Below, piece after piece: positions 21,994 through 30,829 of a DNA stretch of 64,000 bases. Each line of letters starts with the position of its first letter. Positions within the stretch are counted from its first letter, which is position 1. This DNA comes from Caballeronia pedi. Its GTDB lineage: Bacteria; Pseudomonadota; Gammaproteobacteria; Burkholderiales; Burkholderiaceae. The stretch spans positions 124,001 through 188,000 of the forward strand of contig NZ_FCOE02000008.1 of the NCBI RefSeq assembly GCF_001544915.2, written 5' to 3'. The notes under the pieces were generated by a model. The model ran no database searches. It was not told where the DNA came from and worked only from the letters and a program-made list of their open reading frames with translations. The position numbers were made by a program, and so were the translations under genes.

Positions 21994-22964
21994 CGCGAGG
22001 TATCGAGCTTCGACATCTTGCTGATCACGAACAGGCCCATGCCGATCGATATCACGCCGAACGTGAGCAGGTTATGCCCCGATTCGGTGTTGAACAGCAC
22101 CATCAGATAGGCCCGGTTGAGCGCGTACATCGACAGCATGATGATCACGGGAATGGCGGCGAGAATCTTCGTCGTGATGCGCGCCTCGCCGGTCAACGCC
22201 TTGGTCTTCTGACGAATCTCGCGGCGCGTGCGCACGATGCCCGACAAATTCTCCAGCGTTTCGCCGAGCTGGCCGCCGGTCTCGCGTTGCAGCAGCAGAC
22301 ACACACAGAAGAACGAGAAGTCCGCGATCTCGATGCGCCGCATCGCCACTGTGAGCACTTCGTCGAGATCGAGACCGACCTGCAGCGAGTCCGCCATCAA
22401 CTGGAACTCGCTTTTCAGGGGCTCGCGGCATTCGCTCGCCGCCGAGCCGATCACCTGCGTGACCGGCACGCCCGCGCGCACCGCACGCACGATCATGTCG
22501 ATGACATCGGGGAAGCCATCGAGAAAGCGCTTGCGAAAGCGCTCCACCAGAAAGCGATACGACTGCACGAGCGCGAGCACCGGCAAGCCGATGATGATGA
22601 GCGGCCGCGTGAAATCGGGCAGCGGCATGAACTGATTCATCAGCACGGCGACGAGTTCGCCCACGAGCGCCGCGATGACCACGACGCGCACGCCGTTCGC
22701 GCCCGCGACGGTGCGCAGGCGCGCGAGACGCGGCCCCGTCCAGCGCGTGAGCGCGTTGTTCTGGCGGTTGACGAGGAAGATGTCGAAATCGAGCTTGTTC
22801 GCCTGCGCCGCCTGCGCGCCCTGCGACACGAACGACTTCTGCATGCGCTGACGGATGCGCGAGGGCGGCTGGTTGTTGCGCATGTCCTGCAAGATCACGA
22901 TCATCACGCCGACGAGCAGCACGCAGGTGAACGCAGCGAAGGTGATCAGGTTGACGAGGTTCAT
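21990..22964 (-). CDS. tadB: TadB inner-membrane pilus protein
   Basis: A 324-aa GspF-like protein paired with TadC. The N-terminus is a membrane helix (LITFAAFTCVLLVGVMIVIL), then a cytoplasmic basic stretch, and the conserved domain FPDVIDMIVRAVRAGVPVTQ with ETGGQLGETLENLSGIVRTR later in the same domain, and two terminal helices. Start 22964 gives an ATGA overlap with the end of the TadA gene; the long in-frame extension upstream is an antisense shadow. It is part of the Flp pilus machinery platform in the inner membrane. Confidence 0.92.
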   Translation of the reverse strand: MNLVNLITFAAFTCVLLVGVMIVILQDMRNNQPPSRIRQRMQKSFVSQGAQAAQANKLDFDIFLVNRQNNALTRWTGPRLARLRTVAGANGVRVVVIAALVGELVAVLMNQFMPLPDFTRPLIIIGLPVLALVQSYRFLVERFRKRFLDGFPDVIDMIVRAVRAGVPVTQVIGSAASECREPLKSEFQLMADSLQVGLDLDEVLTVAMRRIEIADFSFFCVCLLLQRETGGQLGETLENLSGIVRTRREIRQKTKALTGEARITTKILAAIPVIIMLSMYALNRAYLMVLFNTESGHNLLTFGVISIGMGLFVISKMSKLDTSR

Positions 22965-24385
22965 GGCTTCATCGCATCCAGAAGGGCGTCTTCCAGACCG
23001 TAGTAAGCGGCGCGTTGCGAGAACGCCGGCCGCACCGCGCCGGTTTCGAACACGCCCTTCACTTCCTCGCTGTAGGCGCTCGCGTCGTAGCGGAACGCGA
23101 ACAGATCCTGCGTGATGATGACGTCGCCTTCCATGCCGACCAGTTCGGTCACGCGCGTCACGCGCCGCATGCCGTCGCGCATGCGCTCGATCTGCACGAT
23201 CAGATGCACCGCGCTCGCGATCTGGCGGCGGATCGACAGCAACGGCAGATTGCCGTTGGCCATCATCACCATGCTTTCCAGACGCGTGATGCCATCGCGC
23301 GGCGTGTTTGCGTGGATGGTGGTCATCGAGCCGTCGTGGCCCGTGTTCATCGCCTGCAGCACGTCGAAGGCTTCGGCGCCGCGCGTTTCGCCGAGGATGA
23401 TGCGGTCCGGGCGCATCCGCAGCGCGTTGCGCACGAGATCGCGCTGCGTCACCGCGCCGAGCCCTTCGGCGTTTTCGGGCCGCGTTTCGAGACTCACGAC
23501 ATGCGGCTGCACGAGTTGCAGTTCGGCCGCATCCTCGATCGTCACCGTGCGCTCGCCATGACCGATGAAGTGCGACAGCGCGTTGAGCAGCGTCGTCTTG
23601 CCCGAGCCCGTGCCGCCCGACACGATCACGTTGAGCCGGCACGTGCTCGCGAGCTTGAGCACGTTGGCCATCGCGGGCGACATGTTGCCCTGCTGCGCCA
23701 TGCGGTGCAGCGTGATGTTGCGTTTCGAGAACTTGCGGATCGAGATCGACGCGCCGTGAATCGCGAGCGGCGGCAGCACGACATTCACGCGGCTGCCGTC
23801 GGCGAGACGCGCATCGACCATCGGACTGCTTTCGTCGACGCGCCGCCCGACGCCCGCCGCGATACGCTGCGCGACGTTGATCACGTGCGCGTTGTCGCGG
23901 AACTTGCAGTTGGTCAGCTCCAGCCGGCCGTGCCGCTCGACCCATACCTGATCGGGTCCGTTGACGAGCACGTCGGTGATGGTTTCATCGGCGAGCAAGG
24001 GTTCGATCGGGCCGAGACCGAACATGTCGTTCAGCAGTTCGCCGACCATCTGCACCTGCTCGGCGATGGTGATGTTCAGGCGCTCGCGCTCAGCGACATC
24101 GACCACCAGCGTCTCGACGGCGGGCTTCATCTGCTCGCGCGTCTTGCCGACCGCGGCCGATGGATTCATCGCTGCGAACACGCCCGCGCGGATCGTCCTG
24201 AAGAGATCGGAGCGCACCAGCGTTTCGTTGCCTTCCGCGGGCTGCGCGCGCGTGGATGCGGGCGCGGGCGCGGCGGCCGGCGGCTTCTCCACGAGCGCAA
24301 GCGGCGGCGCCTCGCCTTGTGGCGACGCACCGTCCTCGATCCCGGACGGCGACGTGGCGCGCGCCTGCTTCTGCCCGAACATCAC
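22961..24385 (-). CDS. tadA: TadA/CpaF assembly ATPase
   Basis: A 474-aa type II/IV secretion ATPase. The N-terminal ~60 residues are Pro/Ala-rich and poorly conserved. The conserved region has the Walker [10 protein letters not shown] at 257-265, an Asp-box ([11 protein letters not shown]), the Walker B-like region with [20 protein letters not shown] and a [15 protein letters not shown] segment, all as in CpaF. It powers Flp pilus extension. Overlaps tadZ upstream and tadB downstream by 4 bp. All catalytic motifs look intact. Confidence 0.95.
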   Translation of the reverse strand: MMFGQKQARATSPSGIEDGASPQGEAPPLALVEKPPAAAPAPASTRAQPAEGNETLVRSDLFRTIRAGVFAAMNPSAAVGKTREQMKPAVETLVVDVAERERLNITIAEQVQMVGELLNDMFGLGPIEPLLADETITDVLVNGPDQVWVERHGRLELTNCKFRDNAHVINVAQRIAAGVGRRVDESSPMVDARLADGSRVNVVLPPLAIHGASISIRKFSKRNITLHRMAQQGNMSPAMANVLKLASTCRLNVIVSGGTGSGKTTLLNALSHFIGHGERTVTIEDAAELQLVQPHVVSLETRPENAEGLGAVTQRDLVRNALRMRPDRIILGETRGAEAFDVLQAMNTGHDGSMTTIHANTPRDGITRLESMVMMANGNLPLLSIRRQIASAVHLIVQIERMRDGMRRVTRVTELVGMEGDVIITQDLFAFRYDASAYSEEVKGVFETGAVRPAFSQRAAYYGLEDALLDAMKP

Positions 24386-25602
24386 GCCCTCCTCAGTTTG
24401 AACTTGCTCAGGAACGTGCGCTCGACATTGGCATGCTGGCCGGTCAGATCGTTGGCGATGCGCGCGATCGCCTGCATGAAGTTGTTCTGGCTGCGCTCGG
24501 GGGGCGCTTCGCCGAGGTTCTCGGCGGTCGCGAGCGCCTTCGCTTCGAACTGCACTTCATGCAGCACGGTTCGGCCCACGGCCGTCATGAAGTCGGTCGG
24601 TTGCACCTTGCCCGAGGTGGCGGCGTTCGGATTGTTCAGGAGTACGGAAGTCGGCGGATTGTTGTCGCGGTCCTCGATATAGCGCAGCAGACGAATGGTC
24701 TCGCGCGTCGAATGCACCGAGCGGTCCGCGACGAGATACACGCGCGACGCGTGATCGAGCGCTTCGGCGGCGAGCGCGTCGCTCGGGTCGCCGATATCGA
24801 GGATCACGTAGTGGAAGCTGTCGCACAGCAGTTCGACCACGCGACGCAGCGCGCCCGGCTCGAACTGCTTGCTCGCGCCGTAGTCGATATCCGCCGACAG
24901 CACGAAGAGCCGGCTGCCGTTCGCGACCAGCGTGCGTTCCACGTACTGCGGATCGAGCCGATGCACGTTCTGCAGCACGTCGACGAGACCGTTGTTGCTC
25001 TGCGTGCCGAGCATGCTGTTGGCGGCCCCGCCGCACAGCGTCAGATCGACATACGCGACGCGCCGATGCGTGTCTTCCGCGAGATAGCGCGCGAGATTGA
25101 GCGCGAGCGTGGTCACGCCGACGCCGCCGCGCGCGCCCGCGAACGCGATGGTCTTGCCCGCGCGCGCCAAGGTGACCGGGCTTACCTTGCCCTCGGACAC
25201 GTTGACGGTGCGCTTGAGCAGCTCGACGGTCAGCGGCTTGACGAGATAGTCGCGCACGCCGATCTTGAGCAGACTGCGGAACAGGCCGACATCGTTGCGC
25301 TCGCCGATCGCGACGACCTGCACCGACGGCTCGCACACTTCCGCGAGGCGACCGAGTTCGGAGAGCGGCATCACCGAGCCTTCGAGATCGACGAGCAGAA
25401 AGAGCGGCGAGCGCTCGATCTTCGACAGATGCGCGATGGCGTCATCCACGTTGCCCACGGCGATATGCACGTGCGGCATCGCCTGTTCGAGCACGAAGCT
25501 CTTCAACACCTGCTCGGTCTTGCGGTCCGCCACGAACGCGATGAAGTCCGCAATCCGCACGCCCTGCTTGCTCTTGAAGAAACTGATCTCTGTGGTGCTC
25601 AT
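24382..25602 (-). CDS. tadZ: TadZ/CpaE ParA-like pilus localisation protein
   Basis: A 406-aa protein. Residues 20-130 look like a receiver-like domain (ending KIGVRDYLVKPLTVELLKRT), and residues 150-370 a ParA/MinD-type ATPase fold. The nucleotide loop reads GARGGVGVTT at 156-165: the two lysines of a MinD/ParA deviant Walker A are replaced by Arg158 and Val163. TadZ/CpaE proteins often have altered or partial ATP sites, so this is unlikely to be a broken gene. TadZ places the Tad machinery at a cell pole or along the envelope. Next is tadA, overlapping by 4 bp. Confidence 0.92.
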   Translation of the reverse strand: MSTTEISFFKSKQGVRIADFIAFVADRKTEQVLKSFVLEQAMPHVHIAVGNVDDAIAHLSKIERSPLFLLVDLEGSVMPLSELGRLAEVCEPSVQVVAIGERNDVGLFRSLLKIGVRDYLVKPLTVELLKRTVNVSEGKVSPVTLARAGKTIAFAGARGGVGVTTLALNLARYLAEDTHRRVAYVDLTLCGGAANSMLGTQSNNGLVDVLQNVHRLDPQYVERTLVANGSRLFVLSADIDYGASKQFEPGALRRVVELLCDSFHYVILDIGDPSDALAAEALDHASRVYLVADRSVHSTRETIRLLRYIEDRDNNPPTSVLLNNPNAATSGKVQPTDFMTAVGRTVLHEVQFEAKALATAENLGEAPPERSQNNFMQAIARIANDLTGQHANVERTFLSKFKLRRA

Positions 25603-25618
25603 GATGTCCGTCCTTGCG

Positions 25619-25993
25619 CTACTTCGATTCGCGCGACGAGCTCGTGTCGAGCGGCGTCACGTGGCCGGTTTCGTAGCGGCGCATCGCGCTCGCCGCCGTC
25701 GCGCCGTTGGCCGGGCCGAGCGTCTGTGGCGCGACGATATCGGCGGGACGTGCGAGTTGCGCCGCGAGGTTCGTGTAGGTCGCGCAGCCCCATTGCATCG
25801 ATGGCCGGCGCAGACCCGCATCGGTCAGCAGCGACGCGCGCGTGAGCGAATCGCAATCGGGCGCCACGGCGTTCCTGCCGTCGAAGCCGATCACCGTGTC
25901 GTTGGGCATGTTGCGCGGCGGCTGAAAACAGCCGGTCGCGCCGCAGGCGAAGGCGACGAGCGCCGTGAGCATGAGATGACGTGCATGTTTCAT
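25619..25993 (-). CDS. CpaD-like pilus lipoprotein
   Basis: A 124-aa lipoprotein starting MKHARHLMLTALVAFACGAT with the lipobox ending at a Cys (TGC) near residue 22. The C-terminal part has the CpaD signature: FDGRNAVAPDCDSLTRASLL and then MQWGCATYTNLAAQLARPAD. CpaD proteins are outer-membrane associated and help the secretin. I chose 25993 rather than 26104 because the latter would precede the signal by an Arg-rich tail lying in the secretin gene. It is shorter than many CpaD proteins (usually ~200 aa). It is 10 bp after the secretin gene. Confidence 0.85.
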   Translation of the reverse strand: MKHARHLMLTALVAFACGATGCFQPPRNMPNDTVIGFDGRNAVAPDCDSLTRASLLTDAGLRRPSMQWGCATYTNLAAQLARPADIVAPQTLGPANGATAASAMRRYETGHVTPLDTSSSRESK

Positions 25994-26003
25994 GATTCGG
26001 CGC

Positions 26004-27560
26004 TCAATAGACATAGCCCGCCGCGCCCACGAGACGCGGTTCGGAAGCGGACGGCTGCGCGACGTTCGACTGCCCCGCCTTGCGCTGGAAGCTGTATTCG
26101 ACATCGCTCGAAGGCGAGATCAGCGAATCGAGCGGCGAGCGCAGCTTCGCGGAATCGGTCGGCTCGACGAGATACGGCGTCACCATGATGACGAGCTCGG
26201 TCTTGTTGTTCTGATAGTTCGACGACGAGAACAGCTTGCCGAGCACCGGAATCGAACCGATGCCGGGCACCTGCGAGACGATGTCCGTCGTATTGCTTTG
26301 CAGCAGGCCGCCGATCGCGAAGCTCTGGCCGCTCGCGAGTTCGACGGTCGTGTCGGCGCGGCGCACCGAGAGGCCCGGCACGGTCACGCCGCCCGTGGTC
26401 ACGCTCGCGGTGGTGTCGATCTGGCTCACTTCCGGGCGCACCTTCAGGCTGATGCGGCGCTCGTTCAGCACGGTCGGCGTGAAGTCGAGCTTGACGCCGA
26501 ACTGCTTGAACTCCACCGAGATCGCCCCGTTGGTCTGCGAGACCGGGATCGGGAATTCGCCGCCGGCGAGAAAGCTCGCCGTCTGGCCGGACATCGCGAC
26601 GAGGTTCGGTTCAGCGAGCACGGTGAGCAGCCCTTCCTGATTCAGCGCGTCGATGAGCGCGCGGATATCGGTATTGCCGGTCTTGAAGCCCGCGAGGAAC
26701 GAGAACGCGTTGTTCGACGGCAGGTTGATCGGATAGGTGATGCCGCCGTTGCCGTTGGCGATCGGCTGGGTCAGGTTCTGGATCGCGCGGCCGCTGAAGA
26801 GGCCGCCGAGCCAGTTGCCCGAACTGCCGAGCGCCTGCCAGTTGATGCCGAGCTGCTGCGTCACGTTGCGGTCCACTTCGGTGATGCGCACGCGCAGTTG
26901 CACCTGCAACGGACGATCCACGGTCAACCGGTTGATCAGCACTTCCTTGTCGGTGAGAAAGGGCGTGACGGCCTGCACGATCGCGTCGGCATCGGCGGAA
27001 GTCGGCACCTGGCCCGTGACGAGCAGCGAGCCCTGGCTCGTCGTCGCCTGCACGTTCAGGTTCGGAAAGCGCGACGAGATCATGTTGCGCAAGGCCACCA
27101 TGTCGCGCGCGACGATCACCGTGCGTTGCAGCAGCGTCTTGTTGTTCGGGCCGAGCACATAGAGCGTGGTCGTGCCGGTCTTCTTGCCGAGCACGAAGAC
27201 GGTCTTCGGCGACGGCACATGGACGTCCGCGATCGACGGATCGGCGACGAACACCGACGTGGCGTCTTCCGGCAGACGCAGCATCGTGCCCTTGCCCGCG
27301 TCGAGCGTGAGCGCGCCCTGCCCGATCTCGACGCCCGGCGCGGCGGCGTTCGGCGCGAGTGCGGTCCGGACCAGCGCGGGCTGATGCGTGCGCACCTGCG
27401 CGAGCTGAATGGCCGGCGCTGCCGTCGCAAGGTTCGACGGCTTCGCGGGCACGGCCGGCTGCGCCGCCTGCGCGGACCATGCCAGCAGCATGCCCGCGCA
27501 CGCGAGCGCGATGTGCGCACCCCGTCTTTCGATGCTGCTGAAGTCCAACTGCGTTCTCAT
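26004..27560 (-). CDS. cpaC: CpaC/RcpA pilus secretin
   Basis: A 518-aa outer-membrane secretin. Residues 1-32 form a signal peptide (ALACAGMLLAWSAQA). The N-terminal periplasmic half holds a BON-like/pilus N-domain (GKGTMLRLPEDATSVFVADP with DVHVPSPKTVFVLGKKTG), and the C-terminal half the secretin pore domain (LALLDA-type RALIDALNQEGLLTVLAEP, GGEFPIPV, KQFGVKLDFTPTVL, GLLQSNTTDIVSQVPGIGSI). It forms the gated ring through which the Flp pilus exits. The start at 27560 has an AGGA ribosome site; the longer upstream frame to 29165 is a shadow across neighbouring genes. Confidence 0.93.
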   Translation of the reverse strand: MRTQLDFSSIERRGAHIALACAGMLLAWSAQAAQPAVPAKPSNLATAAPAIQLAQVRTHQPALVRTALAPNAAAPGVEIGQGALTLDAGKGTMLRLPEDATSVFVADPSIADVHVPSPKTVFVLGKKTGTTTLYVLGPNNKTLLQRTVIVARDMVALRNMISSRFPNLNVQATTSQGSLLVTGQVPTSADADAIVQAVTPFLTDKEVLINRLTVDRPLQVQLRVRITEVDRNVTQQLGINWQALGSSGNWLGGLFSGRAIQNLTQPIANGNGGITYPINLPSNNAFSFLAGFKTGNTDIRALIDALNQEGLLTVLAEPNLVAMSGQTASFLAGGEFPIPVSQTNGAISVEFKQFGVKLDFTPTVLNERRISLKVRPEVSQIDTTASVTTGGVTVPGLSVRRADTTVELASGQSFAIGGLLQSNTTDIVSQVPGIGSIPVLGKLFSSSNYQNNKTELVIMVTPYLVEPTDSAKLRSPLDSLISPSSDVEYSFQRKAGQSNVAQPSASEPRLVGAAGYVY

Positions 27561-27622
27561 GAGATTCGATCCTGGCACTGTGCTGCCGTGACTTGATGCT
27601 GTGTTCGTCGTGTTCGTGCTGC

Positions 27623-28573
27623 TTATCGGGCGGGCACCGTCGGCAATGGCGGCGCTTCCGACGTTGCGCCGACCTGCGCGACCGTCGAACCGGCATCGCC
27701 CTTGTCCGAGCCGCGGTAAATCGTGACGGCGCGTGCGGGCGCCGGCGCGTGAGTCGCCGTGACCTGCGCGGGCTTCGCGCGCGGCAGATCGCGCACGGCG
27801 CGCGAAATGTCGCCCGCCCAGATCGGCGTGCGTTGCGTGGATGAAGCCGCGATGGCCGCCGATGCGGCGGGATCGCGCGTATCGGTCGCGAAGCTGCGCA
27901 GCGCGAGCGACAGCGAGCCGAGACGCGCCGCGACCGCGACGACTTCGCCCATGCGCGGCGTCACTTCGAGCGTCACGGTGCGGGCGCGCGTGACGACTTC
28001 GGTCGCGTCGCCGGTATTCTTGGGCCGCTTGATCTCGGAGCCGACCGCGAGCACGCGCACATGCTCGACCACGGTTTCGCTCGATACGGCGAGGTCCGGC
28101 GAATCGGTGCGGCGATCCATCTGCTGCGTGAGAATCAGGTCGACGTAGTCGCCCGGCTGGATCAGGCCGGCGTTGCCGGACACGTCGTCCACCGCGACCG
28201 ACACGGCGCGCATGTCGGGCTTGAGCGTCGCGGCGAGAAAGCCCGGCGCGTTCGGCAAGATGACGTCGGCGGACGTGAGCACCGCGCCGCTTTCGACCGG
28301 ATGGCGCAACAGCGCGCCCTTGATGTCGACCGCGTTCTCCGCGCCTTCGACGATTGCGTTGGGCGGCAACTGCGAGACCGGCAGCATCTTCCAGGTGAGG
28401 TCTTCGTCGCGCAGCAGCAGACCTTGCGGCAGTTCGGCGGCGCTCACCTGCACCTTCGAGGTGCTGACGACATGTTCCGTCGGGCGCGACGCGCTCGCCA
28501 CGACGACGCGCACGATGAGCGCGATGAGCAAAGCGCCGACCAGAAGCACGGCGAACTTGATGATGTTGGACAT
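27623..28573 (-). CDS. cpaB: CpaB/RcpC pilus assembly protein
   Basis: A 316-aa periplasmic protein anchored by one N-terminal helix (FAVLLVGALLIALIVRVVVA, residues 7-26). It contains an SAF-like domain (KVQVSAAELPQGLLLRDEDL, then GALLRHPVESGAVLTSADVI) and the RcpC segment DVSGNAGLIQPGDYVDLILT. RcpC/CpaB is thought to modulate the secretin or the pilus envelope. The C-terminal ~60 residues are Ala/Pro-rich. It follows the prepilin peptidase gene by 12 bp and precedes the secretin by 62 bp. Confidence 0.92.
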   Translation of the reverse strand: MSNIIKFAVLLVGALLIALIVRVVVASASRPTEHVVSTSKVQVSAAELPQGLLLRDEDLTWKMLPVSQLPPNAIVEGAENAVDIKGALLRHPVESGAVLTSADVILPNAPGFLAATLKPDMRAVSVAVDDVSGNAGLIQPGDYVDLILTQQMDRRTDSPDLAVSSETVVEHVRVLAVGSEIKRPKNTGDATEVVTRARTVTLEVTPRMGEVVAVAARLGSLSLALRSFATDTRDPAASAAIAASSTQRTPIWAGDISRAVRDLPRAKPAQVTATHAPAPARAVTIYRGSDKGDAGSTVAQVGATSEAPPLPTVPAR

Positions 28574-28585
28574 GAGCGCGCCGTC

Positions 28586-29095
28586 CTATCGGTTCGCAAA
28601 GAAAGGCAGGAGCGCCGGCAGCACGATCACGAGGCCGCCACCGAGTGCGAGGGCCACGCCATAGGGCACGCCGCGTGCGCCGGAGAACATCGCGAGCGCC
28701 CGCATCGGCATGAACTGCTGATCCGGTTTCATGTAGCGCGTCGCGAGACTGATCAGGGACACGACTGTCCCGATCACGGAAATGAGCGTCAGGGCGGGCA
28801 GCGACAGAGCGAGGCCGGCCCAGAGAAAAATTACGGAGGCGAGTTTTGCATCGCCTCCGCCCAGCATTTTCGCCGCGAACAACACGGCGCAGACCAGGAA
28901 TACGCCAAGCGCGAGCAGCAGATGAACGATGACATCGTCGATCGGCATGCGGCGAGCGAGCGCATCGGCAAAGAAGAGCGCACCGACGGCCAGCACGATT
29001 TTGGTCGGCAGGCGTCGGGAGCGCACGTCGATGACCGCGAGCCAGAGCAGCACGCAGAGCACGATCAGGCGAATGGCAAGAGACAGTAGCTGCAC
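28586..29095 (-). CDS. tadV: TadV/CpaA prepilin peptidase
   Basis: A 169-aa polytopic membrane protease with about five or six hydrophobic segments. The two catalytic aspartates typical of A24 peptidases are visible: Asp23 in VIDVRSRRLP and Asp82 in GGGDAKL. It removes the leader of the Flp pilin and of the TadE/F-like pilins after a Gly. The GTG start at 29093-29095 is required, since no upstream ATG gives a full first helix. It lies 74 bp after flp. Confidence 0.92.
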   Translation of the reverse strand: MQLLSLAIRLIVLCVLLWLAVIDVRSRRLPTKIVLAVGALFFADALARRMPIDDVIVHLLLALGVFLVCAVLFAAKMLGGGDAKLASVIFLWAGLALSLPALTLISVIGTVVSLISLATRYMKPDQQFMPMRALAMFSGARGVPYGVALALGGGLVIVLPALLPFFANR

Positions 29096-29169
29096 GATGG
29101 TTTCGTTTTTCGGTGGACGGTGTGATCCTCAGCCACGGACGGTGACGCCCAGGCGAGGCACGCAAGCCA

Positions 29170-29352
29170 TCAACTTACTTTTTGTGCCGTCGAAACCTTA
29201 TTGAACAGGCTGTCGAACATCGAGCTGATGCTGCTGCTGAACGTGCTTGCCATCGCGCCCAGCGCCAGCACGACGATGCCGGCGAGGACTGCATATTCCA
29301 TCGCGCTGACACCGCGCTCGTCGCGCACGAATGCCTTCATCAGTTTGCGCAT
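29170..29352 (-). CDS. flp: Flp-type major pilin
   Basis: A 60-aa pilin precursor. The basic leader MRKLMKAFVRDERG ends at Gly14, the processing site; the mature protein starts VSAMEYAVLAG, with Glu and Tyr at +5 and +6 (E19, Y20), the Flp hallmark, followed by IVVLALGAMASTFSSSISSM. It polymerises into the Flp fibril used in adhesion and biofilm. A GAAGGA ribosome site lies upstream. It is the first gene of the tad locus, and the only flp copy visible here. Confidence 0.93.
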   Translation of the reverse strand: MRKLMKAFVRDERGVSAMEYAVLAGIVVLALGAMASTFSSSISSMFDSLFNKVSTAQKVS

Positions 29353-29766
29353 TTTTCTTTTCCTTCAAGGTTTAGGTAGGTGTGGACCCGGCAAAAGGAT
29401 TACCGGGCACGACACATCCTAGCCATGTTGGAAAGAAATAACTTCGCGAATTAAAGGCCGGAAATGGCCTCTTTTGGAGGTTTAGAAATGCTCTGCGAGC
29501 GCCCTTATCGACACAATTTCGAAAACCTTTAGGGCGTGGAATTTTTCTATTTTGCTTTTTCTGACCCGGCGGGACGCGTTCGGCCTCATTGGAGAGTTTT
29601 GCGAAAACGTTTGCGGGTGCTTAGGGGAATGCGTCCGCAAAGTAAGGCTGGCCGGCGCGCTATCGTGGAATGCGAGCTTACATTCCCCGACACGATTTTG
29701 TCACGCACTTTGCAAAGCCCGCAACGAAAATATCCCAAAGTTTAAAAACTTGCTTGCCGCGCAAGC
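29353..29766. other. Gene-free promoter region upstream of flp
   Basis: A 414-bp gap of clearly lower G+C than its neighbours, between flp (29352) and the iron-permease-family gene (29767), both on the minus strand. It must contain the tad promoter, but I cannot pick -35/-10 boxes with confidence. A small inverted repeat GGAATG (29667-29672) / CATTCC (29681-29686) sits inside a weaker outer pair TCGTG/CACGA, about 80 bp past the end of the permease-family gene. Three short open frames are present, none with a credible ribosome site or codon bias. Confidence 0.5.
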
Positions 29767-30198
29767 TTAGCGATCACGCTTATCGTCTTGAGGAAACGAA
29801 GGCATTTCTATATCGCTACTAGGCGAACGCAGGTTATCCCGCGCCTCCTGCGCGAGCTTCTCATAGCGCTTGCGAAACACCGCAAGATCCTTTTCGTCGA
29901 GTTCCTCGAGATCGAGCAGCGCGTTATGCGCCTTGTCGACCGCGCGAATGAGTTCGTCGAGCTTGATCTGCATCGCCGCGGTATCGCGATTCTGCGTGTT
30001 CTGAATCAGGAACACCATCAAAAAAGTGACGATGGTCGTCGACGTGTTGATGACGAGCTGCCAGGTATCGCTGAAGTGAAAGAGCGGCCCCGAGACCGCC
30101 CACACGATCACCAGCAACACCGCGATGACGAAGGTCGATGCGTGACCCGCAACCTGCGCGAGCGCATTCGAGAACTTGAGAAACCACGAGGTCTTCAT
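29767..30198 (-). CDS. Low-affinity iron permease family protein
   Basis: A 143-aa membrane protein with two hydrophobic helices ([20 protein letters not shown] and [20 protein letters not shown]) and the motif [20 protein letters not shown], characteristic of the low-affinity iron permease (Fet4-like) small bacterial family. The C-terminal ~60 residues are a charged, cytosolic coil. Function in bacteria is not established; transport is an inference. Start 30198 was chosen over 30273 because the extra N-terminus is Arg-rich. The gene is divergent from the glycosylase gene, 52 bp away. Confidence 0.82.
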   Translation of the reverse strand: MKTSWFLKFSNALAQVAGHASTFVIAVLLVIVWAVSGPLFHFSDTWQLVINTSTTIVTFLMVFLIQNTQNRDTAAMQIKLDELIRAVDKAHNALLDLEELDEKDLAVFRKRYEKLAQEARDNLRSPSSDIEMPSFPQDDKRDR

Positions 30199-30250
30199 TC
30201 GGCGTCTCCTGACTGTAATGCGTCGGCATGGCGCGGCTAGAATACCGCTG

Positions 30251-30823
30251 ATGAACCGCAAGCCCAAACCCATCGATTTTCATGCACCGTCCGAGATTGT
30301 CGCGCAGCGCCTGATCGGCGCGATCGTGACCGTCGACGGCGTCGGCGGCCGCATCGTCGAAACGGAAGCGTATGACCGCGAAGACCCCGCGTCGCACAGC
30401 TTCTCCGGCCCGACGCCCCGTAACGCAGCAATGTTCGGGCCGCCCGCGCACGCCTATGTGTATCGCTCGTACGGCATCCACTGGTGCCTGAACTTCGTGT
30501 GCCGCGAGGCGGGCCACGGCGCGGGAGTGCTGATTCGCGCAATCGAGCCGCTCACCGGCATCGACGCAATGCGCGAGCGGCGCGGACTGGAACCGCTCAG
30601 GCTGCTTTGCTCGGGGCCGGGCCGTGTCGCGCAGGCGCTCGGCATCACGCACAGGAACAACGGCATGTCGCTGCTGGAGGCGCCGTTTCATATCGAGCCG
30701 CCCGAGGAGAAGTTTTCCATCGTGCATGGGCCGCGCATCGGCATTACCAAGGCAATCGACGTACCCTGGCGCTTCGGGCTTGCCGGATCGAAGTTCGTCA
30801 GCAAGCCCTTTCCGAAAACCTGA
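30251..30823 (+). CDS. 3-methyladenine DNA glycosylase (MPG/AAG family)
   Basis: A 190-aa DNA repair enzyme of the eukaryotic-type AAG family, which excises alkylated or deaminated purines in base excision repair. The motif [20 protein letters not shown] carries the catalytic Glu of this family, followed by [20 protein letters not shown] and [22 protein letters not shown] completes the active face. I start at the ATG at 30251; a 25-residue in-frame extension is not conserved-looking. It is divergent from the iron-permease-family gene and converges on the binding-protein gene at 30830. Confidence 0.92.
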   Translation: MNRKPKPIDFHAPSEIVAQRLIGAIVTVDGVGGRIVETEAYDREDPASHSFSGPTPRNAAMFGPPAHAYVYRSYGIHWCLNFVCREAGHGAGVLIRAIEPLTGIDAMRERRGLEPLRLLCSGPGRVAQALGITHRNNGMSLLEAPFHIEPPEEKFSIVHGPRIGITKAIDVPWRFGLAGSKFVSKPFPKT

Positions 30824-30829
30824 AGCGCG

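Noticed and set aside
23945..26104. Upstream in-frame extensions of tadB and the CpaD-like gene
   Set aside because: They would remove the ATGA overlaps or the signal peptide position and add Arg-rich sequence inside neighbouring genes.
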